From positions 1 to 64,000 of the forward strand of contig UCJD01000046.1 of NCBI GenBank assembly GCA_900472605.1: 64,000 nucleotides of DNA, given 5' to 3'. The position numbers were made by a program, and so were the translations under genes. How positions within the stretch are numbered: position 1 is the first letter of the stretch; each line of letters opens with the position of its first letter. This DNA is from Hyphomicrobiales bacterium. Lineage in GTDB: Bacteria; Pseudomonadota; Alphaproteobacteria; Rhizobiales; Rhizobiaceae. The notes beneath the pieces are model-generated. The model was not told the origin of the DNA. It searched no databases and worked only from the letters and a program-made list of their open reading frames with translations. Below, piece after piece: positions 52,202-61,443 of the stretch.

Positions 52202-52219
52202 CAACCGATATATTGGTTG
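52202..52219. promoter_or_regulatory. Probable GntR operator
   Basis: CAACCGATATATTGGTTG at 52202-52219 is an 18-bp palindrome with one mismatched pair, centred between the GntR regulator and the catabolic operon. Its size and place fit a GntR/FCD operator. Confidence 0.6.
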
Positions 52220-52402
52220 CATATAGGGTGAGATTGAGCTAGCTATTCCTCGAACCGGGGCGCGGAGGAGAACGCATCCCCAAGAGGAGCAACCGAATTT
52301 TTTGAAGATGCTTGCAGTTCGATGGCTGCGCCTGCTGCACCAGGCGCATACGGGTTGTTGCGTCTTGAATTCGCCAAAGCGAACGCGACCAGGAAAGCGC
52401 AG

Positions 52403-53419
52403 ATGAAAAGCATACTTGTGGAAGGCCCAGGCCAGATTAAGCTGGTGGAAAGGCCGGTTCCCGATCCGGCGCTAGGTGAAGTCCGCGTCCGAGTTCGCCA
52501 TGCCGGCATCTGTGGCTCCGATCTCCACATTTATCACGGTACCCATCCCTTCGTGCGTTATCCGCGCGTCATCGGACATGAGTTTGCCGGCGCGATCGAC
52601 GCGGTCGGGGCAGGCGTTGACGTTAGTCGTGTCGGCCAGCGGGTCGCGGTGACGCCGGTTATCAGCTGCGGCGAGTGCTATCAGTGCCGGGTCGGCCGTC
52701 CGAATGTGTGCGCCAATCTTCAGGTTGTCGGCGTGCATCGGGATGGCGGGTTTAGCGAATATTGCTGTGTTCCTGCAGAGCTTGCCCATGCGGTTCCTGA
52801 AAATGTCGATGATCGCGCGGCAGCAACCGTCGAGCCTTTTTCGATTGCTGCGAACATGCTGTCGCGTACCGGTGTAGAGCCGTACGAAGTCGCGCTTGTT
52901 TATGGCGCCGGCCCGATCGGCATGACCGTGATCCAGGCTTTGAAGGGCGTCTATCAGGTCGAGAACTTGATCGTCGTCGATCGCATCGACGGTCGGCTTG
53001 AATGGGCGCGGGCCGCCGGCGCCGATCTCGCCATCAACACGACGGGTCTCGATCTCGCCGACGTGCTGAAGGAGAAGGGGTTGTCGCCGACGCTCATTAT
53101 CGATGCGGCCTGCCATCCGAGCATTCTCGAAGAGGCGATCGATCTTGCGTCTCCGGCCGCGCGGATCGGGCTGATGGGCTTTTCCCCGGACCCGAGTCAG
53201 GTGTCGCAGCGGAAGCTCAATGCCAAGGAGCTTTCGATCTTTGCGTCGCGGCTCAACAACCGGCAGTTCCCGACCGTGATCGACTGGATGGCCAAGGGCC
53301 AGATCAACCCGGCCCAGTTCATCAGCCACAGTTTTCCGTTTGGGAATGTTCATGACGCCTTCACCCTTCTCGAAACCGCGCCAGCCGATTGCTGCAAGGT
53401 GATGCTGGATTTCGCCTGA
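52403..53419 (+). CDS. Zinc-dependent medium-chain dehydrogenase (L-idonate/galactonate type)
   Basis: Protein of 338 aa. The catalytic zinc site is AGICGSDLHIYHG, followed by GHEFAG; structural-zinc cysteines in CGECYQCRVGRPNVC; and NAD loop YGAGPIGM. The family oxidises polyols or sugar acids such as idonate, galactonate or sorbitol. The ATG at 52403 has AGGAAAGCG upstream; an earlier in-frame ATG at 52322 lies in the promoter region. First gene of the operon. Confidence 0.92.
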   Translation: MKSILVEGPGQIKLVERPVPDPALGEVRVRVRHAGICGSDLHIYHGTHPFVRYPRVIGHEFAGAIDAVGAGVDVSRVGQRVAVTPVISCGECYQCRVGRPNVCANLQVVGVHRDGGFSEYCCVPAELAHAVPENVDDRAAATVEPFSIAANMLSRTGVEPYEVALVYGAGPIGMTVIQALKGVYQVENLIVVDRIDGRLEWARAAGADLAINTTGLDLADVLKEKGLSPTLIIDAACHPSILEEAIDLASPAARIGLMGFSPDPSQVSQRKLNAKELSIFASRLNNRQFPTVIDWMAKGQINPAQFISHSFPFGNVHDAFTLLETAPADCCKVMLDFA

Positions 53420-53463
53420 GCACAGACTTGCCGAGACCTCGGCGCAGACAAGGAAATGACCCG

Positions 53464-54651
53464 ATGCAGATCGTAAAAGTCGAAGCCCGCCACGTCGCCA
53501 AGTCCATGTGGGGCAATTTCTGGCAGCAGCAGAAGAATGTTCGTGGCCCGAGCCCGATGAACGAATTCGCGCGCCGCGGCGAGGGTTGGTCCTGGTATAA
53601 CTGGCCGCAGGGTATCGTCGTCGTGCGCGTGACGCTCGAGGACGGCACGACCGGTCTCGGCTATGCCGAGGACGGTATCGGCGTCTCGGCGCTGATTATC
53701 AACGCCCATCTCTCGAAGATCGCGACCGGACTGGACGCTTGGGCGACCGAGGCCGTTTGGGAGCAGATGTTCCGTGGCTCCATCGTCTACGGCCGCAAGG
53801 GTGCCGTGCTGCTGGCCATGAGCGCCATCGATATCGCCATCTGGGACGCGCTCGGCAAGCAGGTCGGCCAGCCGGTCTATCGCCTGCTTGGCGGCCATCA
53901 CCGGAAGCAGATTCGCGCCTATGCCAGCAAGGTGCAGCCGGACGACGATCTGAAAGTCGTCAAGCGCATGGCGCGCGATTATGTCGAGCGCGGTTATCAG
54001 GCGGTCAAGGCAAATTTTCCCTACGGCCCTGCGGATGGCCGCGAGGGATTGGTCAAGAATCTGCGTTACATCGCAGCGGTTCGCGAAGAAATCGGCGACA
54101 GCGTCGACCTGATGACAGACGCCTACATGGGCTGGAACCGGCCTTTCGCGCTGGAGATGATCCGTGAACTGCGCCAGTTCTCGTTGCGCTGGGTCGAAGA
54201 ACCATTGATCCCCGACGATATTTCCGGCCATGCCATGCTGCGAGAACAGAACTTTGTTCCGATAGCAACCGGCGAACACGAATTCTCGCGCTACGGCTTC
54301 CAGCAGCTTCTCGATGCCCGCGCCGCTGACGTACTGCAGCCGGATGTACACCGTGCCGGTGGTCTGACCGAGTTCCGACGCGTCGCTCAGATGGCGTCCG
54401 GTGCCGGTATTGAGGTCACTCCGCATGTCTACTCGGCAGCGACACTGCATGGCGTGCTGTCCCAGCCTAACTGCACCTGGATCGAGCATCTCACCAATCC
54501 ATCCTTCTGGGGCGAAGGACAGCGCGTGGAACCGCTCTTCCTCGGTGAACCGGAGGTCGTCAACGGCGTGCCCGAAATGCCTACTGAACCGGGTATCGGC
54601 CTGCGCATCAATGTCGATGCCATGCCGGAACTTCGCGACTGGGCCGAGTAA
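53464..54651 (+). CDS. Enolase-superfamily dehydratase (L-rhamnonate dehydratase-like)
   Basis: Protein of 395 aa of the mandelate racemase group. Metal ligands are D219 in LMTDAYMGWN, E245 in RWVEEPLIPDD and E271 in ATGEHEFSRYGF, and the His-Asp pair is H321 in VTPHVYS with D294 in LQPDVHRAGG. NFPYGPADGREG, GEHEFSRYGF and QPDV-type segments match L-rhamnonate dehydratases, which remove water from a sugar acid to give a 2-keto-3-deoxy acid. AAGGAAATGACCCG precedes the ATG. No aldolase or kinase for the product is nearby. Confidence 0.92.
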   Translation: MQIVKVEARHVAKSMWGNFWQQQKNVRGPSPMNEFARRGEGWSWYNWPQGIVVVRVTLEDGTTGLGYAEDGIGVSALIINAHLSKIATGLDAWATEAVWEQMFRGSIVYGRKGAVLLAMSAIDIAIWDALGKQVGQPVYRLLGGHHRKQIRAYASKVQPDDDLKVVKRMARDYVERGYQAVKANFPYGPADGREGLVKNLRYIAAVREEIGDSVDLMTDAYMGWNRPFALEMIRELRQFSLRWVEEPLIPDDISGHAMLREQNFVPIATGEHEFSRYGFQQLLDARAADVLQPDVHRAGGLTEFRRVAQMASGAGIEVTPHVYSAATLHGVLSQPNCTWIEHLTNPSFWGEGQRVEPLFLGEPEVVNGVPEMPTEPGIGLRINVDAMPELRDWAE

Positions 54652-54668
54652 GAGCGATCGGGAGGCAG

Positions 54669-55421
54669 ATGATGACAAACAACAAGAGCCTTACCGGCAA
54701 GACGGCCTGGATACTGGGCGGCGGCAGCGGCCTCGGCGCCGCTGCAGCCGAAAATTTGGCAGCTCAAGGCGCCCGCGTGGTCATCTCCGGCCGCCGTGTC
54801 GATGCGCTGGATAGAACCGTGAACCGGATCGGCGAGGCCGGTGGCAACGCGATCGCTATAACGGTGGACGTGCTGGACAGAAGCCAGATCGAAGCGGCGG
54901 CCCAAAAGATGGGCGCCGTCGATATCCTGGTTTACAGTTCAGGCACCAACGTGCCGCGTCGTCGCCTTACCGACCTGAATGGCAACGACTGGGATCGTAT
55001 CGTCGATATCAATCTCAATGGTGCGCTCCATTGCGTCCAGGCGGTGCTTGCCGGTATGCGCGAACGTGGTTCCGGCACCGTAGTGGTGATATCTTCCTGG
55101 GCCGGATGGCGCATGGAGCCGGTGGCTGGTGCGGCCTATTCGGCCACCAAGCATGCGCTTCCTGCGCTGTGTGAGACGATCAATATCGAGGAAGGGCCAA
55201 ACGGCATCCGGGCCACTTGTCTCATGCCGGCGGAAACCAATACCGAAGTTCTCGATACCCGTGCCAATCCGCCATCCGTTGAAGCGCGTGCGAAAATGCT
55301 GCGTGCGGCCGATATCGGCGAAATCATTGGATATGTGGCTAGCGCTCCGGCAGGTGTTTGCTTCAACCAGATCGTGATGAGCCCGGTGTGGAATAATTTC
55401 TACGCTCCACGTATCGGATAG
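54669..55421 (+). CDS. SDR family oxidoreductase (catabolic)
   Basis: Protein of 250 aa. The cofactor loop is GGGSGLG, then SGRRVDALDRT, the substrate loop YSSGTN, Ser in VVISSWAGW and catalytic YSATKHA. It is a different SDR subgroup from the three stress paralogs. It probably oxidises the keto-deoxy acid or the alcohol product of the pathway. GGGAGGCAG precedes the ATG; a second ATG follows directly. The gap to the enolase-type gene is 17 nt. Confidence 0.92.
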   Translation: MMTNNKSLTGKTAWILGGGSGLGAAAAENLAAQGARVVISGRRVDALDRTVNRIGEAGGNAIAITVDVLDRSQIEAAAQKMGAVDILVYSSGTNVPRRRLTDLNGNDWDRIVDINLNGALHCVQAVLAGMRERGSGTVVVISSWAGWRMEPVAGAAYSATKHALPALCETINIEEGPNGIRATCLMPAETNTEVLDTRANPPSVEARAKMLRAADIGEIIGYVASAPAGVCFNQIVMSPVWNNFYAPRIG

Positions 55422-55486
55422 GCTGTGTTGCAGCATTTGGAACAAGTGGCGGACCCGCGCGGCGGCGGGAAAGGGAGGAGCACCGC

Positions 55487-56167
55487 ATGACGTATACTTT
55501 CGATTTCAATTCCGTTCTCTCGCGCGGGGACGAATTGTTGTTTGGCGCCTGGCTGACCCTGGTGTTAACGCTTATCTCGTTGGTTATCGGCGTTGTGATC
55601 GCAGCGCTCGGCGCCTATCAGCTGACCAATGGCAGCCGGTGGACCCGGCGGATGTGGTCTGCGTATATCGAAGTCGTACGCAATACGCCGCTTCTGGCAC
55701 AGCTCTTCCTGATCTTCTTCGGTCTTCCCGCCTTGGGCATCAAGCTGAATGCGAACGTAGCGGCCGTGGTTGCGCTGTCGTTCAATTTCGCAGCCTATGC
55801 GGCCGAGATCATCCGCTCGGGCGTGGATGGAATTTCGCCCGGACAAGCCGAAGCTGGCAAAGCGCTCGGCTTGAAAAAAGGTCAGATCTTCTTCCGGATC
55901 ATCCTGAAGCCGGCGCTTGCCACTATTTACCCCGCACTTGCCGCGCAATGCGTTCTTGTCCTGCTCGGAAGCGCGATCATCTCGACGATTTCGGCGAACG
56001 ACCTCAGTTCCAGCGCAGCGGTCATTCAATCCGCAACCTTCCGACCGTTCGAAGTCTATTTCGTGGTCACGGCTATTTATCTGGTGATGGCACTCGCCCT
56101 GCAAACCGCGCTTGATCTCCTCGGCCGTGTTGCGTTTCCCTTCAACACGTCCCGCGAGGCACGTTGA
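55487..56167 (+). CDS. Polar amino acid-type ABC permease 1
   Basis: Inner-membrane permease of 226 aa of the HisM/GlnP group. It has the EAA loop GQAEAGKALGLKKGQIFFRIIL and typical helix 1 (WLTLVLTLISLVIGVVIAAL). GGGAGGAGCACCGC lies upstream of the ATG. It belongs with the second permease, binding protein and ATPase that follow. Confidence 0.94.
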   Translation: MTYTFDFNSVLSRGDELLFGAWLTLVLTLISLVIGVVIAALGAYQLTNGSRWTRRMWSAYIEVVRNTPLLAQLFLIFFGLPALGIKLNANVAAVVALSFNFAAYAAEIIRSGVDGISPGQAEAGKALGLKKGQIFFRIILKPALATIYPALAAQCVLVLLGSAIISTISANDLSSSAAVIQSATFRPFEVYFVVTAIYLVMALALQTALDLLGRVAFPFNTSREAR

Positions 56168-56168
56168 C

Positions 56169-56867
56169 ATGCACCAGTTCGGTTACAATCACGTCATCTA
56201 TCTCGTCGAAGCCGCCCGCTGGACCGTGGCGTTGTCGCTGATCGCATTTGCCGGTGGCAGCATTCTCGGCTTTTTTCTCGCTCTGGCCCGCGTCCAGCCC
56301 GGCAGCGGGCTGGTTCGCAAGCTCGCGCTGGTCCTAATGCGTCTGTTCCAAGCCACGCCCCTGCTGATGCAACTTTTCATGTTCTATTTCGGCTTGAGCA
56401 TCATGGGATTGGAACTGAGTGCCTGGGCCTCAGCCAGCATTGCGCTGATCGTCTATACGGGCACGTTCCTTGGCGAAATTTGGCAAGGCTGTATCAGTGC
56501 GGTGCCCAAGGGCCAGAGCGATGCGGGCAAGGCCTTGGCGCTTACCTATTCGCAGCGCATGAGCCGGATCATCTTGCCGCAAGCGGTGCGGATCGCACTT
56601 GCCCCGACCGTCGGCTTTCTCGTGCAGGTCATCAAGAGTACGTCGCTTGCTTCCATCGTCGGCTTTGCTGAACTCATCCGCGCCAGCCAGATGGTCAACA
56701 ACGTGACCCTGCGACCGCTGCTCGTCTATTCGATCGTCATGGTGATCTACTTCGTTCTTTGCTGGCCGCTTTCCTTGTGGAGCCGCCATCTCGAAAACCG
56801 CCTTGCCGCCAAGGGCCGCACCGGCGCAGCAAGTGTCGACCCCAAGCTGCAAGCTGTTGCAGCTTAA
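56169..56867 (+). CDS. Polar amino acid-type ABC permease 2
   Basis: Inner-membrane permease of 232 aa with the EAA-type loop KGQSDAGKALALTYSQRMSRI and five predicted helices. The start at 56169 lies 1 nt after the stop of permease 1. It forms a heterodimer with it. Confidence 0.94.
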   Translation: MHQFGYNHVIYLVEAARWTVALSLIAFAGGSILGFFLALARVQPGSGLVRKLALVLMRLFQATPLLMQLFMFYFGLSIMGLELSAWASASIALIVYTGTFLGEIWQGCISAVPKGQSDAGKALALTYSQRMSRIILPQAVRIALAPTVGFLVQVIKSTSLASIVGFAELIRASQMVNNVTLRPLLVYSIVMVIYFVLCWPLSLWSRHLENRLAAKGRTGAASVDPKLQAVAA

Positions 56868-56888
56868 ATTCAACCAGGGAGGAATGTC

Positions 56889-57683
56889 ATGAGTATCACG
56901 AAATTAATCAAACTCACCGCCGCGGGGCTGATTGCCTCATTCGCTCTCTTCGGCGCTGCCCACGCGCAGTCGATCGATGATGTCGTCAAGCGCGGAAAGC
57001 TGTTGGTGGCGATCGATACGACGTACGCACCGTTCGGCACGATCAATGAAAACATGGAGCCGGATGGGTTCGAAGTCCAGCTCGCCAAAGAGATGGCAGC
57101 CGCACTCGGCGTGCAGGCCGAGATCGTTCCGGTCAATACCGCCAACCGCATCCCGGTTCTTCTAACCAACAAGGCGGACATCACCCTCTCGACGCTGGCA
57201 ATCACCCCGCAGCGTGCCGCTCAGGTGATGTTCTCGATTCCTTATTCCGGCGTGAAGTTCCAGATCATCTCAGAGAAGTCGCGCACGATCAAAGGCCCCG
57301 ATGATCTTGCCAGCCTGAAAATTGGCGTGATCCGCGGCGGCGCCGCAGAGGGACCCTTGAACGCCGTTGCGCCAAAGGGCACCACTGTCGTGCAGTTCGA
57401 CGATGTTGCCGGCTGCGTCCAGGGTCTACTGTCGGGGCAGGTGGATGCGATTGCCGAGGGCTGGCTGCTACCGGCCAAGATGAACCAGACGGCCGGTTCG
57501 GACAAATACGAAGCCAAGTTCGATCTCGGTGAATCCCATTACGGTATGGCTGTTCGCCGTGGCTCGTTCGACCTGCTGCAATGGATCAATACCTTCATCT
57601 ACACCTACAAGACCAACGGCAAGCTGGCCGCGCTTCACCAGAAATACATCCAGCTGCCGCTGCCCAACCTGCCCTCGTTCTAA
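56889..57683 (+). CDS. Polar amino acid-type ABC substrate-binding protein
   Basis: Periplasmic protein of 264 aa. The signal peptide (GLIASFALFGAAHA-QS) is followed by the family-3 pattern: GKLLVAIDTTYAPFG, PDGFEVQLAKEMAAALG, LLTNKADITLSTLAITPQRA and a late GESHYGMAVRRGS. Family 3 binds polar amino acids and opines, yet the operon otherwise handles sugar acids, so an acidic sugar or amino-sugar ligand is possible. Confidence 0.94.
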   Translation: MSITKLIKLTAAGLIASFALFGAAHAQSIDDVVKRGKLLVAIDTTYAPFGTINENMEPDGFEVQLAKEMAAALGVQAEIVPVNTANRIPVLLTNKADITLSTLAITPQRAAQVMFSIPYSGVKFQIISEKSRTIKGPDDLASLKIGVIRGGAAEGPLNAVAPKGTTVVQFDDVAGCVQGLLSGQVDAIAEGWLLPAKMNQTAGSDKYEAKFDLGESHYGMAVRRGSFDLLQWINTFIYTYKTNGKLAALHQKYIQLPLPNLPSF

Positions 57684-57710
57684 GACCGCCGATACAAGCC
57701 CAGGAGGAAA

Positions 57711-58487
57711 ATGATGAGCACCAACGCCGCGGCAAAACGCACCGACGAACGCGAACTGGCCGTCTCAATCAGAGACGTCAACAAATGGTATGGTGCTCAT
57801 CATGCCTTGAGAAATGTCTCGTTGGATGTGAAACCTGGCAGCCGCGTCGTCGTCTGCGGCCCATCTGGTTCCGGCAAGTCGACCCTCATTCGCTGCGTCA
57901 ACGGTCTTGAGGAGTTTCAGAAAGGGAGCATCGTCGTTGACGGTGTTCCGCTCAGCCCGGACATGAAGGGTGTGGAAAAAATCCGCGAGAACGCGGGCAT
58001 GGTGTTCCAGCAGTTCAATCTCTTCCCGCATCTGACCGTGCTGCAAAACTGTACGCTGGCGCCGATGCTGGTCAAAAAGATATCCAAGACGCAGGCGCAA
58101 CAGACCGCCATGCGATTTTTGGAGAAAGTTCGGATTCCCGAACAGGCTAGCAAGTTCCCGAACCAGCTTTCCGGTGGTCAACAGCAACGCGTGGCGATAG
58201 CCCGCGCACTCTGCATGATGCCGAAGATCATGCTCTTTGACGAGCCGACCTCGGCGCTTGATCCGGAAATGGTCAATGAAGTTCTGGACACGATGATCGA
58301 GCTCGCCCGCGAGGGTATGACCATGGTCTGTGTGACCCATGAAATGGGATTTGCCCGCAAAGTGGCAGACAATATCGTGTTTATGGATGCCGGTGCCGTC
58401 GCGTTTTCCGGCACGCCGGATCAATTCTTCGAAAACAACGACAATCCGCGCGTTCGTGATTTCATCGGTAAGATCAATCACGCTTAA
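57711..58487 (+). CDS. Polar amino acid-type ABC transporter ATPase
   Basis: ATPase of 258 aa. Walker A is GPSGSGKSTL, the signature is LSGGQQQRVAIARAL, Walker B is IMLFDEPTSALDPE and the switch His lies in VTHEMGFA. It powers the two permeases just upstream. AGGAGGAAA precedes two adjacent ATGs, and translation could begin at either. It is the last gene of the operon. Confidence 0.95.
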   Translation: MMSTNAAAKRTDERELAVSIRDVNKWYGAHHALRNVSLDVKPGSRVVVCGPSGSGKSTLIRCVNGLEEFQKGSIVVDGVPLSPDMKGVEKIRENAGMVFQQFNLFPHLTVLQNCTLAPMLVKKISKTQAQQTAMRFLEKVRIPEQASKFPNQLSGGQQQRVAIARALCMMPKIMLFDEPTSALDPEMVNEVLDTMIELAREGMTMVCVTHEMGFARKVADNIVFMDAGAVAFSGTPDQFFENNDNPRVRDFIGKINHA

Positions 58488-59047
58488 ACGTCGGAGTCTG
58501 TACGCAGTGGATCATGTGGGATACACGCGCTCCCGTGGATTGATCGAGTAACAAACGACCAGTGAGATTTTCATTGCGCGGCCGGCTTGGGCATTAAGAC
58601 TGAAGCCTTAAAATCGCTATTTTTGTGTCGATACACGTGGTGCCCGCGAAATAAAGTTCCATAATAGAACTTATCTGATATGTTATATCATTACATCTAG
58701 ACGAGGCCTCGTCACGCTACGGCCGACCTCGATTGCTATCAGCCACTGTCCTTCGCTACGAGTTTATCCAAAGCATCTTCATCGCGTTGAAATGTGGCAA
58801 TTGTTACGGCGATCAACTTTAAAGAATACATTCCTGTGCGGCAAAAAAGGCACACCCTAGCTTGCTTTTTGGCGTCATCGCACAACTGACTGGCGAATCT
58901 TTCGATGTGTCGCTAAGCTGTCAAGTAGAAAGGGAAGTTGTCGTGACCATTATTGTTGCGCATTCCCGATGCTGAAATCGACCGCCACCATCGGATGTGG
59001 CGGTTGGAGCCTATCAAACTGATGTCCTTCAAACTGGCAGGTCTTGA
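58488..59047. other. Intergenic region between catabolic and export operons
   Basis: No gene is seen in these 560 nt. It is AT-rich for the window, which suits promoters. An inverted repeat (AAGTTC-N7-GAACTT) lies at 58654-58672 and may be an operator for the export operon. Confidence 0.4.
58654..58672 (+). promoter_or_regulatory. Possible operator of the export operon
   Basis: AAGTTC at 58654-58659 and GAACTT at 58667-58672 form a symmetric six-base inverted repeat spaced by seven bases, about 380 nt upstream of the export genes. Confidence 0.3.
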
Positions 59048-60688
59048 ATGCGTCTAAGGTTTCCGCTCTTGCTTTCAACGTCACTTATCCTTTCCGGCTG
59101 TACCGTTACGCCCGAATCGCTTTCCAAAGACGATCTCCGCAAGATAGCCGACAGCAACATATCACGCGTCACCGCCGCCCAGGCGCCGGTCACAGGATCG
59201 ATAGACATCTATGAGGCGACTGCACGGGCTTTGAAGCACAATCTCGACCAGCGTGTTGAGCTCATGCAGGAAGCGGTGAATATTCAGGAGTTGAATCTAG
59301 CTAGCTATCAGGGGCTTCCCAACCTTGTCCTTAATTCCGGCTATAATGGTCGAGACAATTTGCTCGCCAGTTCAAGCGTTTCCGTCCTCACCGGACAGCA
59401 ATCTCTCGAACCATCGACAAGTTCCGACAAGCAAATTCTGGAATCCGACGTCACGCTTAGCTGGAATGTTCTCGATTTCGGCCTGTCCTACGTCCGTGCA
59501 CGGCAGGCAGCCGACAAGGTGCTGGTACAGCGGGAAGCGCGCCGCAAGGCGCTCAACCGCATCGTCGAGGATGTCCGAACGGCTTACTGGCGCGCACTGG
59601 CAAGCGAACGTCTGCTTGCGCGCCTGAATTCGCTAGAGGGCAAGGCGCAAAAGGCGATCTCCGACTCCCGTTCGCTCGCAGACGAGAGACAGACTTCACC
59701 TGTAGTGGCCCTGACGTACGAGCGGGAGCTGCTAGAAATTCGACGCCAAGCCAAGCAGATCGCGGGGGAGCTTCGGACCGCTCGTAGCCAGCTCGCCGCC
59801 CTCATGAACCTCTCGCCGGACGCGAAATTCCGTCTATCAGGAGATCGGGTGGCGACGGGCAAACCCCCAACGGACGTGGACCCACGCAAGCTGATGCGCG
59901 TGGCAATTATGAACCGTCCTGAGGTGCGCGATGTCGCCTATCGGATCCGCAGCAACGAAAAGGAACTCGATGCGGCCTTGATCGAGACGCTTCCGGGAAT
60001 AAACGTCTTCGTCGGCCCGAACGTCAGCACAGATTCGTTCCTGTACAACGAAAACTGGCTTGGGTGGGGCGCGCGGGCCAGCTGGAATTTGCTGAAAGTG
60101 TTCCAGTACCCGCAGAAGAAGAGGCTGGTGGAATCACAGTCGGAACTCCTCGATGAGCGCTCTCTTGCCCTAACCATGGCGATCATGACACAGGTCCATG
60201 TGAGCCGCGTGCGTTACGTGCAGGCTCGCGAGGAACTCGCCATCGCCGGACAGTTGAAGAATGTCCAGCACAGGTTGCTGGACCAGATTGCGGCTTCGAC
60301 AACGACCGAGCAGACCAGCGAGCAGACACTAATTCGCGAGGAGATGAACACGATCGTTTCGGACGTCCGCTACGATCTTGCCTACGCCAACCTACAGAAC
60401 GCTTACGCAAATATCTACGCGTCGATCGGTCTTGACGCCTATCCACCTGTCGATATCGACCGAGCGAGCGTGGCGCAAATCAAGGATGTCTTGCGGCAGA
60501 CATGGGTGGCAAGGGGCGATTTGAAGACAGTTCTCGCGTCTGCTGACGACGTCATCTCGCAGCAGCGTGCGGAGGCCAAGTCTCCCGCCCAAACGGACGG
60601 CTCGTTGCTGGCTCGATCCAACGCCGGAAGCGAGGCGAAGGGCAGGGCGCCGACGGCTAGCATTGCGTCGTACTCGGCCGCGGATTGA
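59048..60688 (+). CDS. TolC-family outer membrane lipoprotein
   Basis: Protein of 546 aa of the outer-membrane efflux family. The signal peptide has lipobox LSGC (residues 15-18), so it is lipid-anchored like the OprM/NodT branch. Two long helical repeats follow with the typical YWRALASERLLARL-type segments, and DVTLSWNVLDFG marks a beta-barrel-entry strand. The C-terminus has a long Ala/Ser-rich tail. It provides the exit duct for the following inner-membrane proteins and overlaps the operon by proximity (4 nt gap). Confidence 0.92.
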   Translation: MRLRFPLLLSTSLILSGCTVTPESLSKDDLRKIADSNISRVTAAQAPVTGSIDIYEATARALKHNLDQRVELMQEAVNIQELNLASYQGLPNLVLNSGYNGRDNLLASSSVSVLTGQQSLEPSTSSDKQILESDVTLSWNVLDFGLSYVRARQAADKVLVQREARRKALNRIVEDVRTAYWRALASERLLARLNSLEGKAQKAISDSRSLADERQTSPVVALTYERELLEIRRQAKQIAGELRTARSQLAALMNLSPDAKFRLSGDRVATGKPPTDVDPRKLMRVAIMNRPEVRDVAYRIRSNEKELDAALIETLPGINVFVGPNVSTDSFLYNENWLGWGARASWNLLKVFQYPQKKRLVESQSELLDERSLALTMAIMTQVHVSRVRYVQAREELAIAGQLKNVQHRLLDQIAASTTTEQTSEQTLIREEMNTIVSDVRYDLAYANLQNAYANIYASIGLDAYPPVDIDRASVAQIKDVLRQTWVARGDLKTVLASADDVISQQRAEAKSPAQTDGSLLARSNAGSEAKGRAPTASIASYSAAD

Positions 60689-60692
60689 CGTC

Positions 60693-61442
60693 ATGGCCAG
60701 CGCGGGGCACCTCGTTAGTTTGACGGGCGTCGCGATGCTGCTTGCGATCGGGACCAGCTCCGCCCAGGATACGTCAGAGCCGGTGCGGGGATTGGTGCGC
60801 GCCATCGACGAGGCACTCATCTCAACGGAACTGAATGCACGTATCCTGCAGATCACCCGACGGGAAGGCGAGAGCTTTGCGAAAGGAGACGTGCTGCTCC
60901 GTTTCGATTGCGGCAAGTACGAGAGTGAACTTGACGCGGCTCGTGCCGAGGAGAAGTTCAATCTCCTCGCCCTGGACAACAGCATCGCGCTCGACAAACG
61001 CAAGGCGATCGGGAGGCTGGACGTTCAGCAGAATCGTGCAAGATATGAAAAGGCGAAGGCTGAGGCGGCAACGCTCGCCGTACAAGTAGCCGAGTGTACG
61101 ATTGCAGCCCCTTTCGACGGTCGTATTGCCGAGATGCGCGCCAAGACGTACGAAATGTCAAAGCCGGGCGAACCCCTGATGCGTCTGGTCAATACCAACC
61201 GCCTCGAGATAGAATTGATCGTTCCCTCGGTGTGGCTCAGGTGGCTCGAACCTCGCCTCAAATTCCGCGTCGTTGTCGATGAGACTGAAACGGTGCATGA
61301 TGCGACAGTCGAGCGTGTTGCCGCGACGGTCGATTCCGTCAGTCAGACGGTCAAAATAATCGGGATCTTCGCCGACAATTCGGCAGACATCCTGCCTGGC
61401 ATGAGCTTGAGTGCGGAGATAAAACAACCACCCTCGAGGTAG
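60693..61442 (+). CDS. HlyD-like periplasmic adaptor
   Basis: Adaptor protein of 249 aa. A short hydrophobic N-terminus ending in SSAQD is probably a signal peptide. The biotinyl-lipoyl-like halves are GESFAKGDVLLRFDC and CTIAAPFDGRIAEM, separated by one helical hairpin. The barrel reads LVNTNRLEIELIVPS. It is much shorter than RND adaptors. It would bridge the M50-type protein and the TolC-like duct. The start is an ATG at 60693, 4 nt after the upstream stop. Confidence 0.88.
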   Translation: MASAGHLVSLTGVAMLLAIGTSSAQDTSEPVRGLVRAIDEALISTELNARILQITRREGESFAKGDVLLRFDCGKYESELDAARAEEKFNLLALDNSIALDKRKAIGRLDVQQNRARYEKAKAEAATLAVQVAECTIAAPFDGRIAEMRAKTYEMSKPGEPLMRLVNTNRLEIELIVPSVWLRWLEPRLKFRVVVDETETVHDATVERVAATVDSVSQTVKIIGIFADNSADILPGMSLSAEIKQPPSR

Positions 61443-61443
61443 C

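Noticed and set aside
52472-54678. Minus-strand frames of 293 and 442 codons opposite the dehydrogenase and dehydratase
   Set aside because: They mirror two genes with clear motifs and exist because of high GC at third positions.
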